A stretch of 64,000 bases of DNA. Source: Streptomyces sp. S.PB5 (lineage in GTDB: Bacteria > Actinomycetota > Actinomycetes > Streptomycetales > Streptomycetaceae). The notes under the pieces are model-generated. The model worked only from the letters and a program-made list of their open reading frames with translations, was not told where the DNA came from and did not search any database. Below are positions 50,825 through 60,138 of this stretch, piece after piece; the first letter of the stretch is position 1; the number at the start of each line of letters is the position of its first letter. A program made the translations under genes and the position numbers. The stretch spans positions 930,001-994,000 of the forward strand of contig NZ_JAQMWP010000001.1 of NCBI RefSeq assembly GCF_030403745.1. Reading direction: 5' to 3'.

Positions 50825-51235
50825 TCACACCTCCTCGGGGTCGGGCTCGGTGAGCAGCGGGTAGACGCCGTTCTCGTCGTGGTCCTCCCGGCCGGTCACG
50901 GGCGGGTTGAACACACAGATGCAGCGGAAGTCCTCCTTGACCCGCAGTGTGTGCCGCTCGTGTCCGTTCAGGAGGTACATGGTCCCGGGCGTGATCGAGT
51001 GGGTCCGCCCGCTCTCGTGGTTGGTCAGCTCGGCCTCGCCCTCGACGCAGACGACGGCCTCGATGTGGTTCGCGTACCACATCGACGTCTCCGTACCCGC
51101 GTACAGGATCGTCTCGTGCAGCGAGAAGCCGACCCTTTCCTTGGCGAGCACGATCCGTTTGCTCTCCCAGGTGCCGGACGCCGACTTCACATGGCGGTCG
51201 GTGCCCTCGATGTCCTTGAACGATCGGACGATCAC
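50825..51235 (-). CDS. ectC: L-ectoine synthase
   Basis: The 136-residue cupin closes N-gamma-acetyl-diaminobutyrate into ectoine. It starts [18 protein letters not shown] and has the conserved [24 protein letters not shown] (metal region) and [12 protein letters not shown] (metal histidine) blocks. GGAGCTG lies just upstream of ATG 51235. Third gene of the cluster, 20 bases after ectB. Full length for the family. Confidence 0.96.
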   Translation of the reverse strand: MIVRSFKDIEGTDRHVKSASGTWESKRIVLAKERVGFSLHETILYAGTETSMWYANHIEAVVCVEGEAELTNHESGRTHSITPGTMYLLNGHERHTLRVKEDFRCICVFNPPVTGREDHDENGVYPLLTEPDPEEV

Positions 51236-51255
51236 GTGCTGAACAGCTCCTTCTC

Positions 51256-52527
51256 TCAGACGGTTTCGCGTACCGAACGGGCGAGGACGCTCAGGCCCTC
51301 GTCCAGCTCCTCCGGGGTGACGGTCAGCGCCGGCAGCAGCTTGACGACCTCGCTCTCCGGCCCCGACGTCTCGATGAGCAGCCCGAGTTCGAAGGCCCGC
51401 CGGGCGACCCGCTCGGCCCGCGCCTTCTCGTGGAACTCAAGTCCCCACACCAGCCCGCGCCCGCGGTACTCCTTCACATCGGCGAGGTTCTCCTCGGTGA
51501 GGGAGATGAGTCCCTGCTCCACCTGCTCGCCGCGCGCCCGGGTCTGCTTCTCCATCGCTGACCCGTCGGCCCAGTACGCCTCAAGGGCCGCGGTCGCGGT
51601 GACGAAGGCGGGGTTGTTGCCGCGGAACGTGCCGTTGTGCTCGCCCGGCTCCCAGATGTCCAGCTCGGGCTTGAACAGGCAGAGGGACATGGGCAGTCCG
51701 TAGCCGCTGATGGACTTGGAGACGGTGACGATGTCGGGCGTGATGCCGGCCTCCTCGAACGAGAAGAAGGCCCCGGTGCGCCCGCACCCCATCTGGATGT
51801 CGTCGACGATGAGCAGCATGTCCTGCCGCTCGCACAGTTCGGCGAGCGCCCGCAGCCACTCGGGCCGCGCGACATTGATGCCGCCCTCGCCCTGCACGGT
51901 CTCCACGATCACCGCGGCGGGCTTGTTGAGCCCCGACCCCTGGTCCTCCAACAGCCGCTCGAACCACAGGAAGTCCGGGACCTGCCCGTCGAAGTAGTTG
52001 TCGAAGGGCATGGGCGTGCCGTGCACGAGCGGTATCCCGGCCCCGGCCCGCTTGAAGGCGTTGCCGGTGACGGCGAGGGAGCCGAGGGACATCCCGTGGA
52101 AGGCGTTGGTGAAGGAGACGATGGCCTCGCGCCCCTTGACCTTCCGGGCGAGCTTCAGCGCGGACTCGACGGCGTTGGTGCCGGTCGGCCCGGGGAACAT
52201 GACCTTGAAGGGCAGATCGCGCGGGCGGAGCACCAGATCCTGGAAGGTCTGGAGGAAGGCGCGCTTGGCGGTGGTCGACATGTCGAGCCCGTGCGTGACG
52301 CCGTCCCGCTCCAGGTAGTCGATCAACGCCCGTTTCAGGACGGGGTTGTTGTGCCCGTAGTTCAGCGAACCGGCGCCGGCGAAGAAGTCCAGGTACTCGT
52401 GGCCGTCCTCGTCGTACATACGGCTGCCGTGCGCGCGGTCGAAGACGGTGGGCCAGCCGCGGCAGTAGCTGCGGACCTCGGACTCGAGGGTCTCGAAGAC
52501 ACTGAGGTCGGGCTGGGTGATGGTCAC
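51256..52527 (-). CDS. ectB: Diaminobutyrate-2-oxoglutarate transaminase
   Basis: The 423-residue class-III aminotransferase makes L-2,4-diaminobutyrate from aspartate semialdehyde and glutamate, the first step of ectoine synthesis. It has [36 protein letters not shown], the PLP aspartate region [13 protein letters not shown] and the PLP lysine region [17 protein letters not shown]. Second gene of the cluster, 53 bases after ectA. Length matches the family. Confidence 0.96.
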   Translation of the reverse strand: MTITQPDLSVFETLESEVRSYCRGWPTVFDRAHGSRMYDEDGHEYLDFFAGAGSLNYGHNNPVLKRALIDYLERDGVTHGLDMSTTAKRAFLQTFQDLVLRPRDLPFKVMFPGPTGTNAVESALKLARKVKGREAIVSFTNAFHGMSLGSLAVTGNAFKRAGAGIPLVHGTPMPFDNYFDGQVPDFLWFERLLEDQGSGLNKPAAVIVETVQGEGGINVARPEWLRALAELCERQDMLLIVDDIQMGCGRTGAFFSFEEAGITPDIVTVSKSISGYGLPMSLCLFKPELDIWEPGEHNGTFRGNNPAFVTATAALEAYWADGSAMEKQTRARGEQVEQGLISLTEENLADVKEYRGRGLVWGLEFHEKARAERVARRAFELGLLIETSGPESEVVKLLPALTVTPEELDEGLSVLARSVRETV

Positions 52528-52580
52528 GACGAATCGCTCCTCGATGCGTGGGGGAGTGCGTGGGGAGTGCGTGGGGGTCG

Positions 52581-53099
52581 TCAGAAGGAGAGGGGGCCGA
52601 TGCGGTACAGGACTTCGGGTTCGTGCGGCCCGTCGGGGAACAGGCCGGTGTCGAACAGCACTTCGCGCTCCAGAGCGGCGTCATGGCGCTCGGCGAAGGC
52701 GCAGAACAGCCGCTCGGAGGCGGTGTTGTCCGGGGTGACGGTGGTCTCGACGGCGGTGATCCGCTGCTCGGCAAAGACCCGTGCGGCCAGCCCGTCGAGC
52801 AGCTTCCCGGCGAGCCCGCGGCCGCGGTGCGTCTCGTCCACGGCGACCTGCCAGACGAGCAGGGTGTGCGGACGGTCCGGCCGTACGTAACCGGTGACGA
52901 AGCCGACCGGCTCCCCGCGTCCGTCGCGTGCTACGGCCGACGTGGCGGCGAAGTCGCGACACCAGAGCAGATAGCTGTACGACGAGTTCAGGTCGAGGAC
53001 CTTCGAGTCCCGCGCTATCCGCCACAACGCGGCACCGTCCGCGACGGACGGACGGTCGATTTCCAGTTCTGCTGATGTGTCTGCTGGTGCGGCAGTCAT
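52581..53099 (-). CDS. ectA: L-2,4-diaminobutyrate N-gamma-acetyltransferase
   Basis: The 172-residue GNAT enzyme acetylates diaminobutyrate. It has the EctA signature LNSSYSYLLWCRDFAATS, the acetyl-CoA loop DETHRGRGLAGKLLDGLA and TPDNTASERLF. ATG 53099 gives the usual length; an in-frame start at 53234 would add an arginine-rich stretch translated from the operator region and is rejected. First gene of ectABCD, read leftwards from a 300-base regulatory region. Confidence 0.94.
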   Translation of the reverse strand: MTAAPADTSAELEIDRPSVADGAALWRIARDSKVLDLNSSYSYLLWCRDFAATSAVARDGRGEPVGFVTGYVRPDRPHTLLVWQVAVDETHRGRGLAGKLLDGLAARVFAEQRITAVETTVTPDNTASERLFCAFAERHDAALEREVLFDTGLFPDGPHEPEVLYRIGPLSF

Positions 53100-53104
53100 G
53101 CGGA

Positions 53105-53128
53105 TTGAATTTACCGAGGGAAATTCAA
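53105..53128 (-). promoter_or_regulatory. Palindrome in the ectA leader
   Basis: TTGAATTT (53105-53112) and AAATTCAA (53121-53128) are perfect inverted 8-mers around 8 bases, ending only 6 bases before the ectA start codon. It could be an operator or a leader hairpin that masks the ribosome-binding site; no ordinary ribosome-binding site is visible outside it. Confidence 0.6.
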
Positions 53129-53404
53129 AATTGCATCGTCGGGAGGGGTTACATGGTAGCGGGGGCTGTGTTATCGCGCGGGCGCGGGCGGCCGCGTGAG
53201 GGGTGGGTGATATGTGCGTCTTCGACCGCCGCAAAAGGGGCGAATTGATGATCCTGTGTAACGCGTCACACCCATGTAACCCCCACGAGATCTGCCCGAA
53301 TTCAGCCGGTTGGCGTTCGCAGAATCTTTGCGTTTAGGACCGGAAAAAGCGGGCAGGAGAATATGGGAAGCTGCGCTGGAGTGAATTCCGGAATTACCTT
53401 GTAA
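53129..53404. promoter_or_regulatory. Regulatory region upstream of ectABCD, no gene
   Basis: This 276-base stretch separates ectA from the DinB gene. It contains a 16-base near-palindrome GTGTAACGCGTCACAC (53256-53271), followed by another GTAAC at 53276, and a GAATTCCGGAATTA palindrome near 53380. These look like regulator sites for the osmotically induced ect operon. Promoter boxes could not be fixed with confidence. Confidence 0.5.
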
Positions 53405-53932
53405 TTAGGCCCCGGTAACCCCGTCGATTCTTTCCCGCAAGATGTCCGCGTGGCCGTTGTGCCGGGCGTACTCCTCGATCAGATGAATGAGCACCCACCG
53501 CAGACTCACCTCCATCCCGGGGACGGGTCCCTCGGCGACCCTCCCGACCTCGTCGAGCGACCGCCCGGCGATGATCTCCCGACCGCGCGCGATCTCGCGG
53601 CGCCAGACGCCGAGCGCGTCCTGAAGCGTCCGCCCGGGATCGAGGGCATACCCGGTGACGTCCTCGTACACAGGCGGCACATCGAGCCCGCCCACCACCC
53701 GCTGGAACCAGTTCCGCTCGACCTCGGAGAGATGCTGCACCAGCCCGAGCAGGGTGAGCCCGGAGGGTTCGGCGGACGCGATCCGCACCTGATCGTCGTC
53801 CAGCCCGGCGCACTTCAGCTCCAGGGTGGCCCGGTGAAAGTCCAACCAGCTTTCCAGCATGGGGAGTTCATCACCGGTGACGTGGGGGACGGGGCGGCCG
53901 TCGGGGAGGGTGAGGGGTTTGTCGGTGGTCAT
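53405..53932 (-). CDS. DUF664/DinB-type mycothiol transferase-like protein
   Basis: The 175-residue four-helix bundle has the DUF664 pattern: [40 protein letters not shown] (metal His) and [25 protein letters not shown] (two more metal His). Relatives are bacillithiol or mycothiol S-transferases. ATG 53932 overlaps the stop of the upstream unknown gene (ATGA), so the two are coupled. The electrophile it handles is unknown. Confidence 0.85.
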   Translation of the reverse strand: MTTDKPLTLPDGRPVPHVTGDELPMLESWLDFHRATLELKCAGLDDDQVRIASAEPSGLTLLGLVQHLSEVERNWFQRVVGGLDVPPVYEDVTGYALDPGRTLQDALGVWRREIARGREIIAGRSLDEVGRVAEGPVPGMEVSLRWVLIHLIEEYARHNGHADILRERIDGVTGA

Positions 53933-54873
53933 GGGGTGAGCATGGCACGGGCCCATGTCCCGGGGGCGGTCACCTCGCGGGCGACGCGCCGCCATTGGGC
54001 TTCGCCTCCGGGCAACGGCCAGGCCCAGGAGGGCCGTTGGGCCGTCCGCAGTTCCCGAAGGCGCCGGGCGAGAGGCGGCCCCGCGACGGCGGCACCGTCC
54101 GGGACCCCGGCGCCATGGACCGCGCGGAGCTCGGCGAAGCGAGCCAGTTCGGTCTCATAGGCCCGCACCGCCTGCTCGGTGCCCGCGGTCACCTCGTCGC
54201 TCGGCGCGGTCCGGTCCAGATGCAGTACCGCGGGCGCGACCGACTCGGCGATCGCCGCCGCGAGCCGCGCGTGACCGTCCAGGACCAGATGACAGTCCAG
54301 ACCGCTGACCCACCACAACAGCACCGGCGGGAGCGTGCCGTCCCGGGCCTGCTTGCGATACGCCTTGACCCGGCCGTCGTCGGCGCGGGGCATGGGACGG
54401 AGCGGTAGCAGCTCCCAGGAGCCCGAGTGGAAGAACCAGTCGATGTACCCGTCCGGATGCCCCTCGACGAGCATCGACCCCCAGTACTCCCCCTCCGGCA
54501 GCCGGTTGTGGTTCCAGTGCAGCAGCGGACTCTCGGGCGAGAGCAGCCACCGGCCGTCGTGCAACGGGCCGTGAGACGAGTCGGCCAGCGCCTGCGCGAA
54601 CCGGTGCGCCCACCGGTCGGGGCGCCCCGCCAGCGCCCGCGCCGTCTCCGCGCGCACCGGCGCGACGGGGGAGCGGTAGCCGTCGGTACGCCAGAACTCC
54701 ACCCCGCAGTGGTCCTCCTCGACGGCGCCGAGAAGAACCGTCCGGGACCGCTGTGCAAGGAGCAGTCGCCCCTCGGCACTGAACAGACACAGATCCGGCC
54801 GCGGGCGCGCCTGCATCTCCAGGGACAGCCCCGCCCAGGCGCCGTCGTCGAGGGTGATGTCGGTGCGCCGCAT
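53929..54873 (-). CDS. Unknown protein with ParB-like motif, coupled to the DinB gene
   Basis: The 314-residue soluble protein starts [21 protein letters not shown] do not recognise a named family. [17 protein letters not shown] (about residues 197-213) resembles the ParB/sulfiredoxin-like substrate loop (DGHHR), and [18 protein letters not shown] precedes it. Tryptophan and arginine are frequent. It is translationally coupled to the DUF664 gene, which suggests they work together. No signal or membrane segment. Confidence 0.65.
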   Translation of the reverse strand: MRRTDITLDDGAWAGLSLEMQARPRPDLCLFSAEGRLLLAQRSRTVLLGAVEEDHCGVEFWRTDGYRSPVAPVRAETARALAGRPDRWAHRFAQALADSSHGPLHDGRWLLSPESPLLHWNHNRLPEGEYWGSMLVEGHPDGYIDWFFHSGSWELLPLRPMPRADDGRVKAYRKQARDGTLPPVLLWWVSGLDCHLVLDGHARLAAAIAESVAPAVLHLDRTAPSDEVTAGTEQAVRAYETELARFAELRAVHGAGVPDGAAVAGPPLARRLRELRTAQRPSWAWPLPGGEAQWRRVAREVTAPGTWARAMLTP

Positions 54874-54970
54874 GCGGTGACTGTAGAGGGCGTATGCGGT
54901 CGACGGCTAAGCCGTTTCCACCTTGCCCGGCTGGGGGCGAGGAAACCCGCCCCCAGCCGGCAAAGGCGGC

Positions 54971-56071
54971 CTACCGCCAGCTGCTCTCCACCACCCGCAG
55001 CGCCCCCTCCACATCCACATCCAGCCCCTTCTCCCCCAACGCCGCCCCGAGCGCCGCAAGACTCGCCCGCACCGCCCCCGGAGTCGCGTCCGCCCCGTAG
55101 TGGTTGACCCGGATCATCTCCTTGGCCAGCGCACCCCCACCCGCGCTCAGCGGCAGCACCGGATCCGAGGCCAGCGCCCGAGCCACCAGCTCCGACGCCA
55201 CCACACCCGCCGGCGCCCGCAGGGTCGTGGCGACCGGGGCCGCGTCCCGGGCCTCGTACACGTACGGCTCAAGCCCCCCGCCCAGGGCGACCGCCCCCGC
55301 CCGCGTGGCGGCCGCCGCCGAAGCGTGCCGGGTCATCACCGCATCGAGCCCCACGGACTCGATCCGCTCGACGCACGCCTCCAGCGCCAGCATCTCCAGC
55401 TGTGCCGGAGCGTGCAGCAGGGCCTTGCGGCCGCCGTCGACCCACCGCTCCTTCCAGTCCAGCAGCGAGAGGTACGACCGCCGGGGCGCCTGCGGGTTCG
55501 CCGCCATCCGCGCCCACGCCCGTGCGCTGACCGACACCGCCGACACCCCGGCCGGCCCGCCCATCGCCTTCTGCGCCCCGATCACGCACAGGTCGACACC
55601 CCACGCGTCCGGCAGCACCGGCTCGGCACCGACGGAGGCCACGGCGTCCAGGTAGAACAGCGCGCCGTGCTCCTTCACCACCTCGCCGATCTCCGCGACC
55701 GGGTTGGTGTTGCCGGTCGCCGCCTCCGCGTGCACCAGCGACACGAAGTCGATCGAGGGATGCTCGGCGAACGCCTCCCGGATCTGCTCGGCCGTCACCG
55801 CCGTGTGGAACGGCACCGCGAGATCGATCACCGTCGCCCCGCAGTCCCGCAGCCAGTCCCCGAAGGTCTGCCCGTAGGGCCCCGTGATGACGTTCAGCGC
55901 CACCGTCCCCGGCCCCGCCGTCGCCCGGATCGCCCCCTCCAGCGGAAGCAGAGCCTCCCCCTGCATGATCACGACATCCTGCGAGGTGCTCAGCAGCCGT
56001 GCCACGCGGTCCTCGATCGACGCGAAGTGCGCGGCGCTGAGCGGGGCCAGGTCAAGGAACGGATGGGTCAC
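54971..56071 (-). CDS. Alanine-glyoxylate-type aminotransferase (class V)
   Basis: The 366-residue PLP enzyme has FASIEDRVARLLSTSQDVVIMQG at the start, FVSLVHAEAATGNTNPVAEI, FYLDAVASVGAEPV (PLP aspartate), and the lysine motif CVIGAQKAMGGPAGVSAVS. It resembles alanine-glyoxylate/serine-pyruvate aminotransferases. GTG 56071 follows GAAGAGAG by 7 bases; GTG 56092 is also in frame but lacks a site. It is divergent from the amino-acid ABC operon, so it may act on the amino acid that system imports. Confidence 0.84.
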   Translation of the reverse strand: MTHPFLDLAPLSAAHFASIEDRVARLLSTSQDVVIMQGEALLPLEGAIRATAGPGTVALNVITGPYGQTFGDWLRDCGATVIDLAVPFHTAVTAEQIREAFAEHPSIDFVSLVHAEAATGNTNPVAEIGEVVKEHGALFYLDAVASVGAEPVLPDAWGVDLCVIGAQKAMGGPAGVSAVSVSARAWARMAANPQAPRRSYLSLLDWKERWVDGGRKALLHAPAQLEMLALEACVERIESVGLDAVMTRHASAAAATRAGAVALGGGLEPYVYEARDAAPVATTLRAPAGVVASELVARALASDPVLPLSAGGGALAKEMIRVNHYGADATPGAVRASLAALGAALGEKGLDVDVEGALRVVESSWR

Positions 56072-56182
56072 GACGGTGCTCTCTTCGCTCACTGGGGTAG
56101 AGGTGATCGAGGGTAACCGGGTCGCGGCACCCCGCGCGGACCGGTGCTTCTTAGGCTGAACGGCCTCGCAGCCATCGCTTTG

Positions 56183-56212
56183 GTTTGAGGGGCCCAAACG
56201 TTTCCTTATAAT
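56183..56212 (+). promoter_or_regulatory. Consensus promoter with overlapping palindrome for the amino-acid ABC operon
   Basis: TTGAGG (56185-56190) and a perfect TATAAT (56207-56212) are 16 bases apart. GTTTG (56183-56187) and CAAAC (56195-56199) form an inverted repeat over the -35 box and spacer, the position of a repressor site. An AGGAGG ribosome-binding site precedes the GTG at 56246. Confidence 0.75.
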
Positions 56213-56245
56213 CGGAACCCAAAGTTCCCTCACAGGAGGCTCCCC

Positions 56246-57121
56246 GTGAAGACGACCCTCGGGCGCCGGACCCGCATCCTGACCGCCACCACCGCGACGG
56301 CCGGGCTGCTGCTCGTGGCCGGCTGCTCCTCGGACGACGACGGCGGCAGCGGCACCAAGACCGCCGCCGGCGGTGTCGAGCTCGTCAAGGCCGGGCAGCT
56401 CACCACCTGCACCCACCTTCCGTACCCGCCCTTCCAGTCGGAGATCGACGGCGAGGTGCAGGGCTTCGACGTGTCGCTCGTCGACCTCGTCGCCGAGGAC
56501 CTCGGTGTGAAGCAGGAGATCCTCGACACCCCCTTCGAGAACTTCAAGACCGGCGCCTTCCTCAACTCCGGCGAGTGCGACCTGGCCGCCGCCGGCATGA
56601 CCATCACCGAGGAGCGCAAGAAGAACGTCGACTTCTCGGACCCCTACTTCGACGCCACCCAGGCCCTCCTCGTCGACAAGGGCAGCGGCATCACGTCCCT
56701 CGCGGACGCCAAGTCCAAGAAGGTCAAGCTGGGCGCCCAGGCGCAGACCACCGGCGAGGACTACGCAAAGAGCCAGGGCCTCGACCCGGTCTCCTTCGAG
56801 TCCTCCGACGCCGTCCTCAACGGCCTGCGCTCCGGCCAGGTCAAGGCCGTCGTCATCGACTACCCGGTGGTCCAGGGCTGGCTGAAGGACAAGGCCAACG
56901 CGGACGCCTTCCAGGTCGCCGAGCAGCTCAACACCGGTGAGCAGTACGGCTTCACGGTGAAGAAGGGCAATGCCAAGCTCCTCGCCGCCGTCAACAAGGC
57001 CCTGGCCGACGCCAAGGCGGACGGCACGTACAAGAAGCTGTACGAGAAGTGGATCGGTCCGTACGTCGCTTCTGCGGCAGAGGGGGAGTCCGCGGCCTCC
57101 GCTTCCCCGTCCGCCTCATGA
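56246..57121 (+). CDS. Polar amino-acid ABC transporter solute-binding lipoprotein
   Basis: The 291-residue protein has a basic start, hydrophobic segment and lipobox LVAGC with Cys27. The type-II binding fold has [53 protein letters not shown] and [13 protein letters not shown], as in family-3 receptors for polar amino acids. A Ser/Ala-rich tail ends the protein. GTG 56246 follows AGGAGG. It overlaps the permease gene (ATGA). The amino acid is not identifiable. Confidence 0.9.
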   Translation: MKTTLGRRTRILTATTATAGLLLVAGCSSDDDGGSGTKTAAGGVELVKAGQLTTCTHLPYPPFQSEIDGEVQGFDVSLVDLVAEDLGVKQEILDTPFENFKTGAFLNSGECDLAAAGMTITEERKKNVDFSDPYFDATQALLVDKGSGITSLADAKSKKVKLGAQAQTTGEDYAKSQGLDPVSFESSDAVLNGLRSGQVKAVVIDYPVVQGWLKDKANADAFQVAEQLNTGEQYGFTVKKGNAKLLAAVNKALADAKADGTYKKLYEKWIGPYVASAAEGESAASASPSAS

Positions 57122-57951
57122 CGGGCGCGGACGCACAACTCCAGCCCCGCAAGAAGGGCCTGACCCGGCGTCAGAAGCGCAGTCTGTCGCGCGGCGCCCA
57201 GTACGTCGTCTTCGTCGCGGCCGTGATCGCCTTCGCGGCCGCGGCCGACTGGGACCGGCTGAAGAACCAGTTCGCCCAGTGGGACATCGCCAAGGAGATG
57301 TTCCCGGACGTCATCACGCTGGCGCTCAAGAACACGGTGCTCTACACGCTGTCCGGCTTCGTCTTCGGGCTCGCCCTCGGCATGGTCATCGCGCTGATGC
57401 GGCTGTCGTCGGTGGGCCCCTACCGCTGGTTCGCCGGTGTCTACATCGAGATCTTCCGCGGCCTGCCCGCCCTGCTGATCTTCATCTTCATCGGCGTGGC
57501 GGTCCCCCTGGCCTTCCCCGGCACGGAGATCCCCGGCGGCACCTACGGCAAGGTCGCGCTGGCGCTCGGCCTGGTGGCGGCCGCGTACATGGCGGAGACG
57601 ATCCGCGCGGGCATCCAGGCGGTCCCCAAGGGGCAGATGGAGGCGGCCCGTTCACTGGGCTTCTCGCCCGCGCGGGCCATGATCTCGATCATCATCCCGC
57701 AGGCCTTCCGCATCATCCTCCCGCCCCTGACCAACGAACTGGTCCTCCTCTTCAAGGACTCCTCACTCGTCCTCTTCCTCGGGGTCACCCTGGAGGAGCG
57801 CGAACTGTCCAAGTACGGCCGCGACCTGGCCAGTACGACCGCCAACTCCACGCCGATCCTCGTCGCCGGCCTGTGCTACCTGCTGGTGACGATCCCGCTC
57901 GGCTTCGTCGTGCGCCGTATGGAGGCGAAGGCCCAGGAGGCCGTGAAATGA
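57118..57951 (+). CDS. Polar amino-acid ABC transporter permease
   Basis: The 277-residue His/Glu/Gln-type permease has a basic cytosolic start ([16 protein letters not shown]) and about five membrane helices. The loop [23 protein letters not shown] is the ATPase-docking motif, and [18 protein letters not shown] is the family signature. ATG 57118 overlaps the receptor stop, and its own stop overlaps the ATPase start, so the three are coupled. A single permease gene implies a homodimer. Confidence 0.92.
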   Translation: MTGADAQLQPRKKGLTRRQKRSLSRGAQYVVFVAAVIAFAAAADWDRLKNQFAQWDIAKEMFPDVITLALKNTVLYTLSGFVFGLALGMVIALMRLSSVGPYRWFAGVYIEIFRGLPALLIFIFIGVAVPLAFPGTEIPGGTYGKVALALGLVAAAYMAETIRAGIQAVPKGQMEAARSLGFSPARAMISIIIPQAFRIILPPLTNELVLLFKDSSLVLFLGVTLEERELSKYGRDLASTTANSTPILVAGLCYLLVTIPLGFVVRRMEAKAQEAVK

Positions 57952-58757
57952 CCGAGACGTCTCCTTCGGCCCGCCCCGAGATCCAAGTACGCGGTCTGCA
58001 CAAGTCGTTCGGCGACAACGAGGTCCTCAAGGGCATCGACCTGGAGATCGGCCAGGGCGAAGTGGTGTGCGTGATCGGCCCGTCGGGATCGGGCAAGTCG
58101 ACACTGCTCAGATGCGTGAACCTGCTCGAAGAGCCCACCAGGGGCCAGGTCTTCGTGGGCGGCACCGAACTCACCGACCCCGACGTCGACATCGACGCCG
58201 TACGCCGCCGGATCGGGATGGTCTTCCAGCAGTTCAACCTCTTCCCGCACCTCACGGTGACCGAGAACCTCACGCTGCCGCAGCGGCGGGTCCTGAAGCG
58301 GGACAAGGCGACGGCGGCGAAGGTGGCCGCGGAGAACCTGGACCGCGTGGGCCTCTCGGAGAAGGCGGGCGCCTACCCCGCCTCCCTCTCCGGCGGCCAG
58401 CAGCAACGGGTCGCGATCGCCCGTTCGTTGTCGATGGGCCCGGAGGTGATGCTCTTCGACGAGCCGACCTCCGCGCTGGACCCGGAGCTGGTGGGGGATG
58501 TGCTGGCGGTGATGCGCATGCTCGCTCAGGAGGGCATGACGATGATGGTCGTGACCCACGAGATGACCTTCGCGAAGGAAGTGGCGGACCGGGTCGTCTT
58601 CATGGACGGCGGAGTGATCGTCGAGGAGGGCCGCCCGGACCAGGTCATCGGCAGCCCGAGCCACGAACGCACCCGCCACTTCCTGTCCCGTCTGCTGGAC
58701 CCGGCCATGGCCGAGGTCGAGGAGGAGACGTCCGATCAGGTGGGCGGCGACACCTGA
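57948..58757 (+). CDS. Polar amino-acid ABC transporter ATPase
   Basis: The 269-residue ATPase has Walker [10 protein letters not shown] (44-52), Q-loop FQQFNLFPH, signature LSGGQ (148-152), Walker B VMLFDE (168-173) and switch His in VTHEM. It is of the GlnQ type and drives the transporter encoded by the two preceding genes. The acidic C-terminal tail ([12 protein letters not shown]) is a minor lineage feature. It ends 13 bases before the amidohydrolase gene. Confidence 0.94.
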   Translation: MTETSPSARPEIQVRGLHKSFGDNEVLKGIDLEIGQGEVVCVIGPSGSGKSTLLRCVNLLEEPTRGQVFVGGTELTDPDVDIDAVRRRIGMVFQQFNLFPHLTVTENLTLPQRRVLKRDKATAAKVAAENLDRVGLSEKAGAYPASLSGGQQQRVAIARSLSMGPEVMLFDEPTSALDPELVGDVLAVMRMLAQEGMTMMVVTHEMTFAKEVADRVVFMDGGVIVEEGRPDQVIGSPSHERTRHFLSRLLDPAMAEVEEETSDQVGGDT

Positions 58758-58770
58758 TTAAGGTGCAGGC

Positions 58771-59862
58771 ATGAGCGATCACGCGGTGCTGCACGTGAAG
58801 GGCAGGGTCCTCGTCGGACCCGACGACATCCGCGACGAACTGTGGGTCGTCGACGGCCGGATCTCCTACGACCGTCCCGTCGGCGCCCAGGACGTCCGGA
58901 CCGTCGAGGGCTGGACCCTGCCCGGTCTGGTCGACGCCCACTGCCACGTCGGTCTGGGCCCGCACGGCCCGGTCGACATCGACGTGGCCGAGAAGCAGGC
59001 CCGCACCGACCGCGAGGCCGGCACCCTCCTGATCCGCGACGCGGGCTCTCCCTCCGACACGCGCTGGATCGACGACCGCGAGGACCTCCCGAAGATCATC
59101 CGAGCCGGCCGCCACATCGCCCGGACCCGCCGCTACATCCGCGGCTTCGCCCACGAGATCGAACCGGAGGACCTGGTCACCTACGTCGCCCAGGAGGCCC
59201 GCCGAGGCGACGGCTGGGTCAAACTCGTCGGCGACTGGATCGACCGCGACCTCGGCGACCTGGCCCCCAGCTGGCCGCGCGAGGCGGCACAGGCGGCGAT
59301 CGAGAAGGCCCACAGCCTCGGCGCTCGTGTCACCGCCCACTGCTTCGCGGAGTCCTCCCTCCGCGACCTCGTGGAGTCCGGCATCGACTGCATCGAACAC
59401 GCCACCGGCCTCACCGACGACCTGATCCCCCTCTTCGCCGAGCGCTCCGTCGCGATCGTCCCGACCCTGGTCAACATCGCCACGTTCCCGAGGCTGGCGG
59501 ACGGTGGCGAGTCCAAGTTCCCCCGCTGGTCCGCCCATATGCGCCGGCTCCACGAACGCCGCTACGACACCGTCCGGGGCGCCTACGACGCCGGTATCCC
59601 GGTCTACGTCGGCACCGACGCCGGCGGCACCCTGCCGCACGGCCTGGTCGCCGCCGAGGTGGAGGAGCTGACCAAGGCGGGCATCCCGGCGCTCCAGGCC
59701 CTCGCGGCGACGACCTGGACGGCCCGCGAGTGGCTCGGCCGCCCGGGTCTGGAGGAGGGTGCCGCAGCCGACCTCGTGGTCTACGAGACGGACCCGCGAG
59801 CAGACGTACGCGTACTGGCGGCACCGCGCCGGGTGATGCTGAACGGGCGGGTCGTCGGCTGA
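58771..59862 (+). CDS. Metal-dependent amidohydrolase
   Basis: The 363-residue TIM-barrel enzyme has the metal motif DAHCHVGLG (LPGLVDAHCHV), a lysine in WVKLVGDWID, further histidines in VTAHCFAES and CIEHATGL, and the catalytic aspartate in YVGTDAGGTLPHG. This is the imidazolonepropionase/prolidase-like branch of the superfamily. Only 13 bases separate it from the ATPase gene, so it is probably in that operon. It may hydrolyse a derivative of the imported amino acid, such as an N-acyl or cyclic form. Substrate not known. Confidence 0.87.
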   Translation: MSDHAVLHVKGRVLVGPDDIRDELWVVDGRISYDRPVGAQDVRTVEGWTLPGLVDAHCHVGLGPHGPVDIDVAEKQARTDREAGTLLIRDAGSPSDTRWIDDREDLPKIIRAGRHIARTRRYIRGFAHEIEPEDLVTYVAQEARRGDGWVKLVGDWIDRDLGDLAPSWPREAAQAAIEKAHSLGARVTAHCFAESSLRDLVESGIDCIEHATGLTDDLIPLFAERSVAIVPTLVNIATFPRLADGGESKFPRWSAHMRRLHERRYDTVRGAYDAGIPVYVGTDAGGTLPHGLVAAEVEELTKAGIPALQALAATTWTAREWLGRPGLEEGAAADLVVYETDPRADVRVLAAPRRVMLNGRVVG

Positions 59863-59988
59863 GGGCGCGGGCCCTGTCACCTGCCCGGTGTTGACCGAGC
59901 GTGACGGATCGGCCCCGTCGGCCGTTATGCACTCCTCGGTACGCTCCGGCGCGTCAACCCGCGCATTCGGACAAGGGGAGGTGCGGCG

Positions 59989-60054
59989 GTGAAGAAGTGG
60001 AACGTCCGTGCCGCGCGATTCGAAAAGGTTCACGGAAAGACCACGTTGGAGTGA
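59989..60054 (+). CDS. Possible 21-residue leader ORF
   Basis: GTG 59989 is preceded by GGGGAGG at 7-base spacing, a strong ribosome-binding site with no other gene to serve. The frame encodes VKKWNVRAARFEKVHGKTTL plus Glu and stops at 60052-60054, 85 bases before the LAxTG protein. It is basic, with no membrane segment. It is either a small protein or a regulatory leader; the AT-richer stretch around it differs from normal spacer. Conservation in other species would decide. Confidence 0.45.
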   Translation: MKKWNVRAARFEKVHGKTTLE

Positions 60055-60138
60055 ACTGCCGCCGGACTGCTGACTGTTCACTCTGAGTGCGTAATTCTTG
60101 CCGGGTCCCGAGCAAGTCTCCTCTGAGGGGTCCCCACC

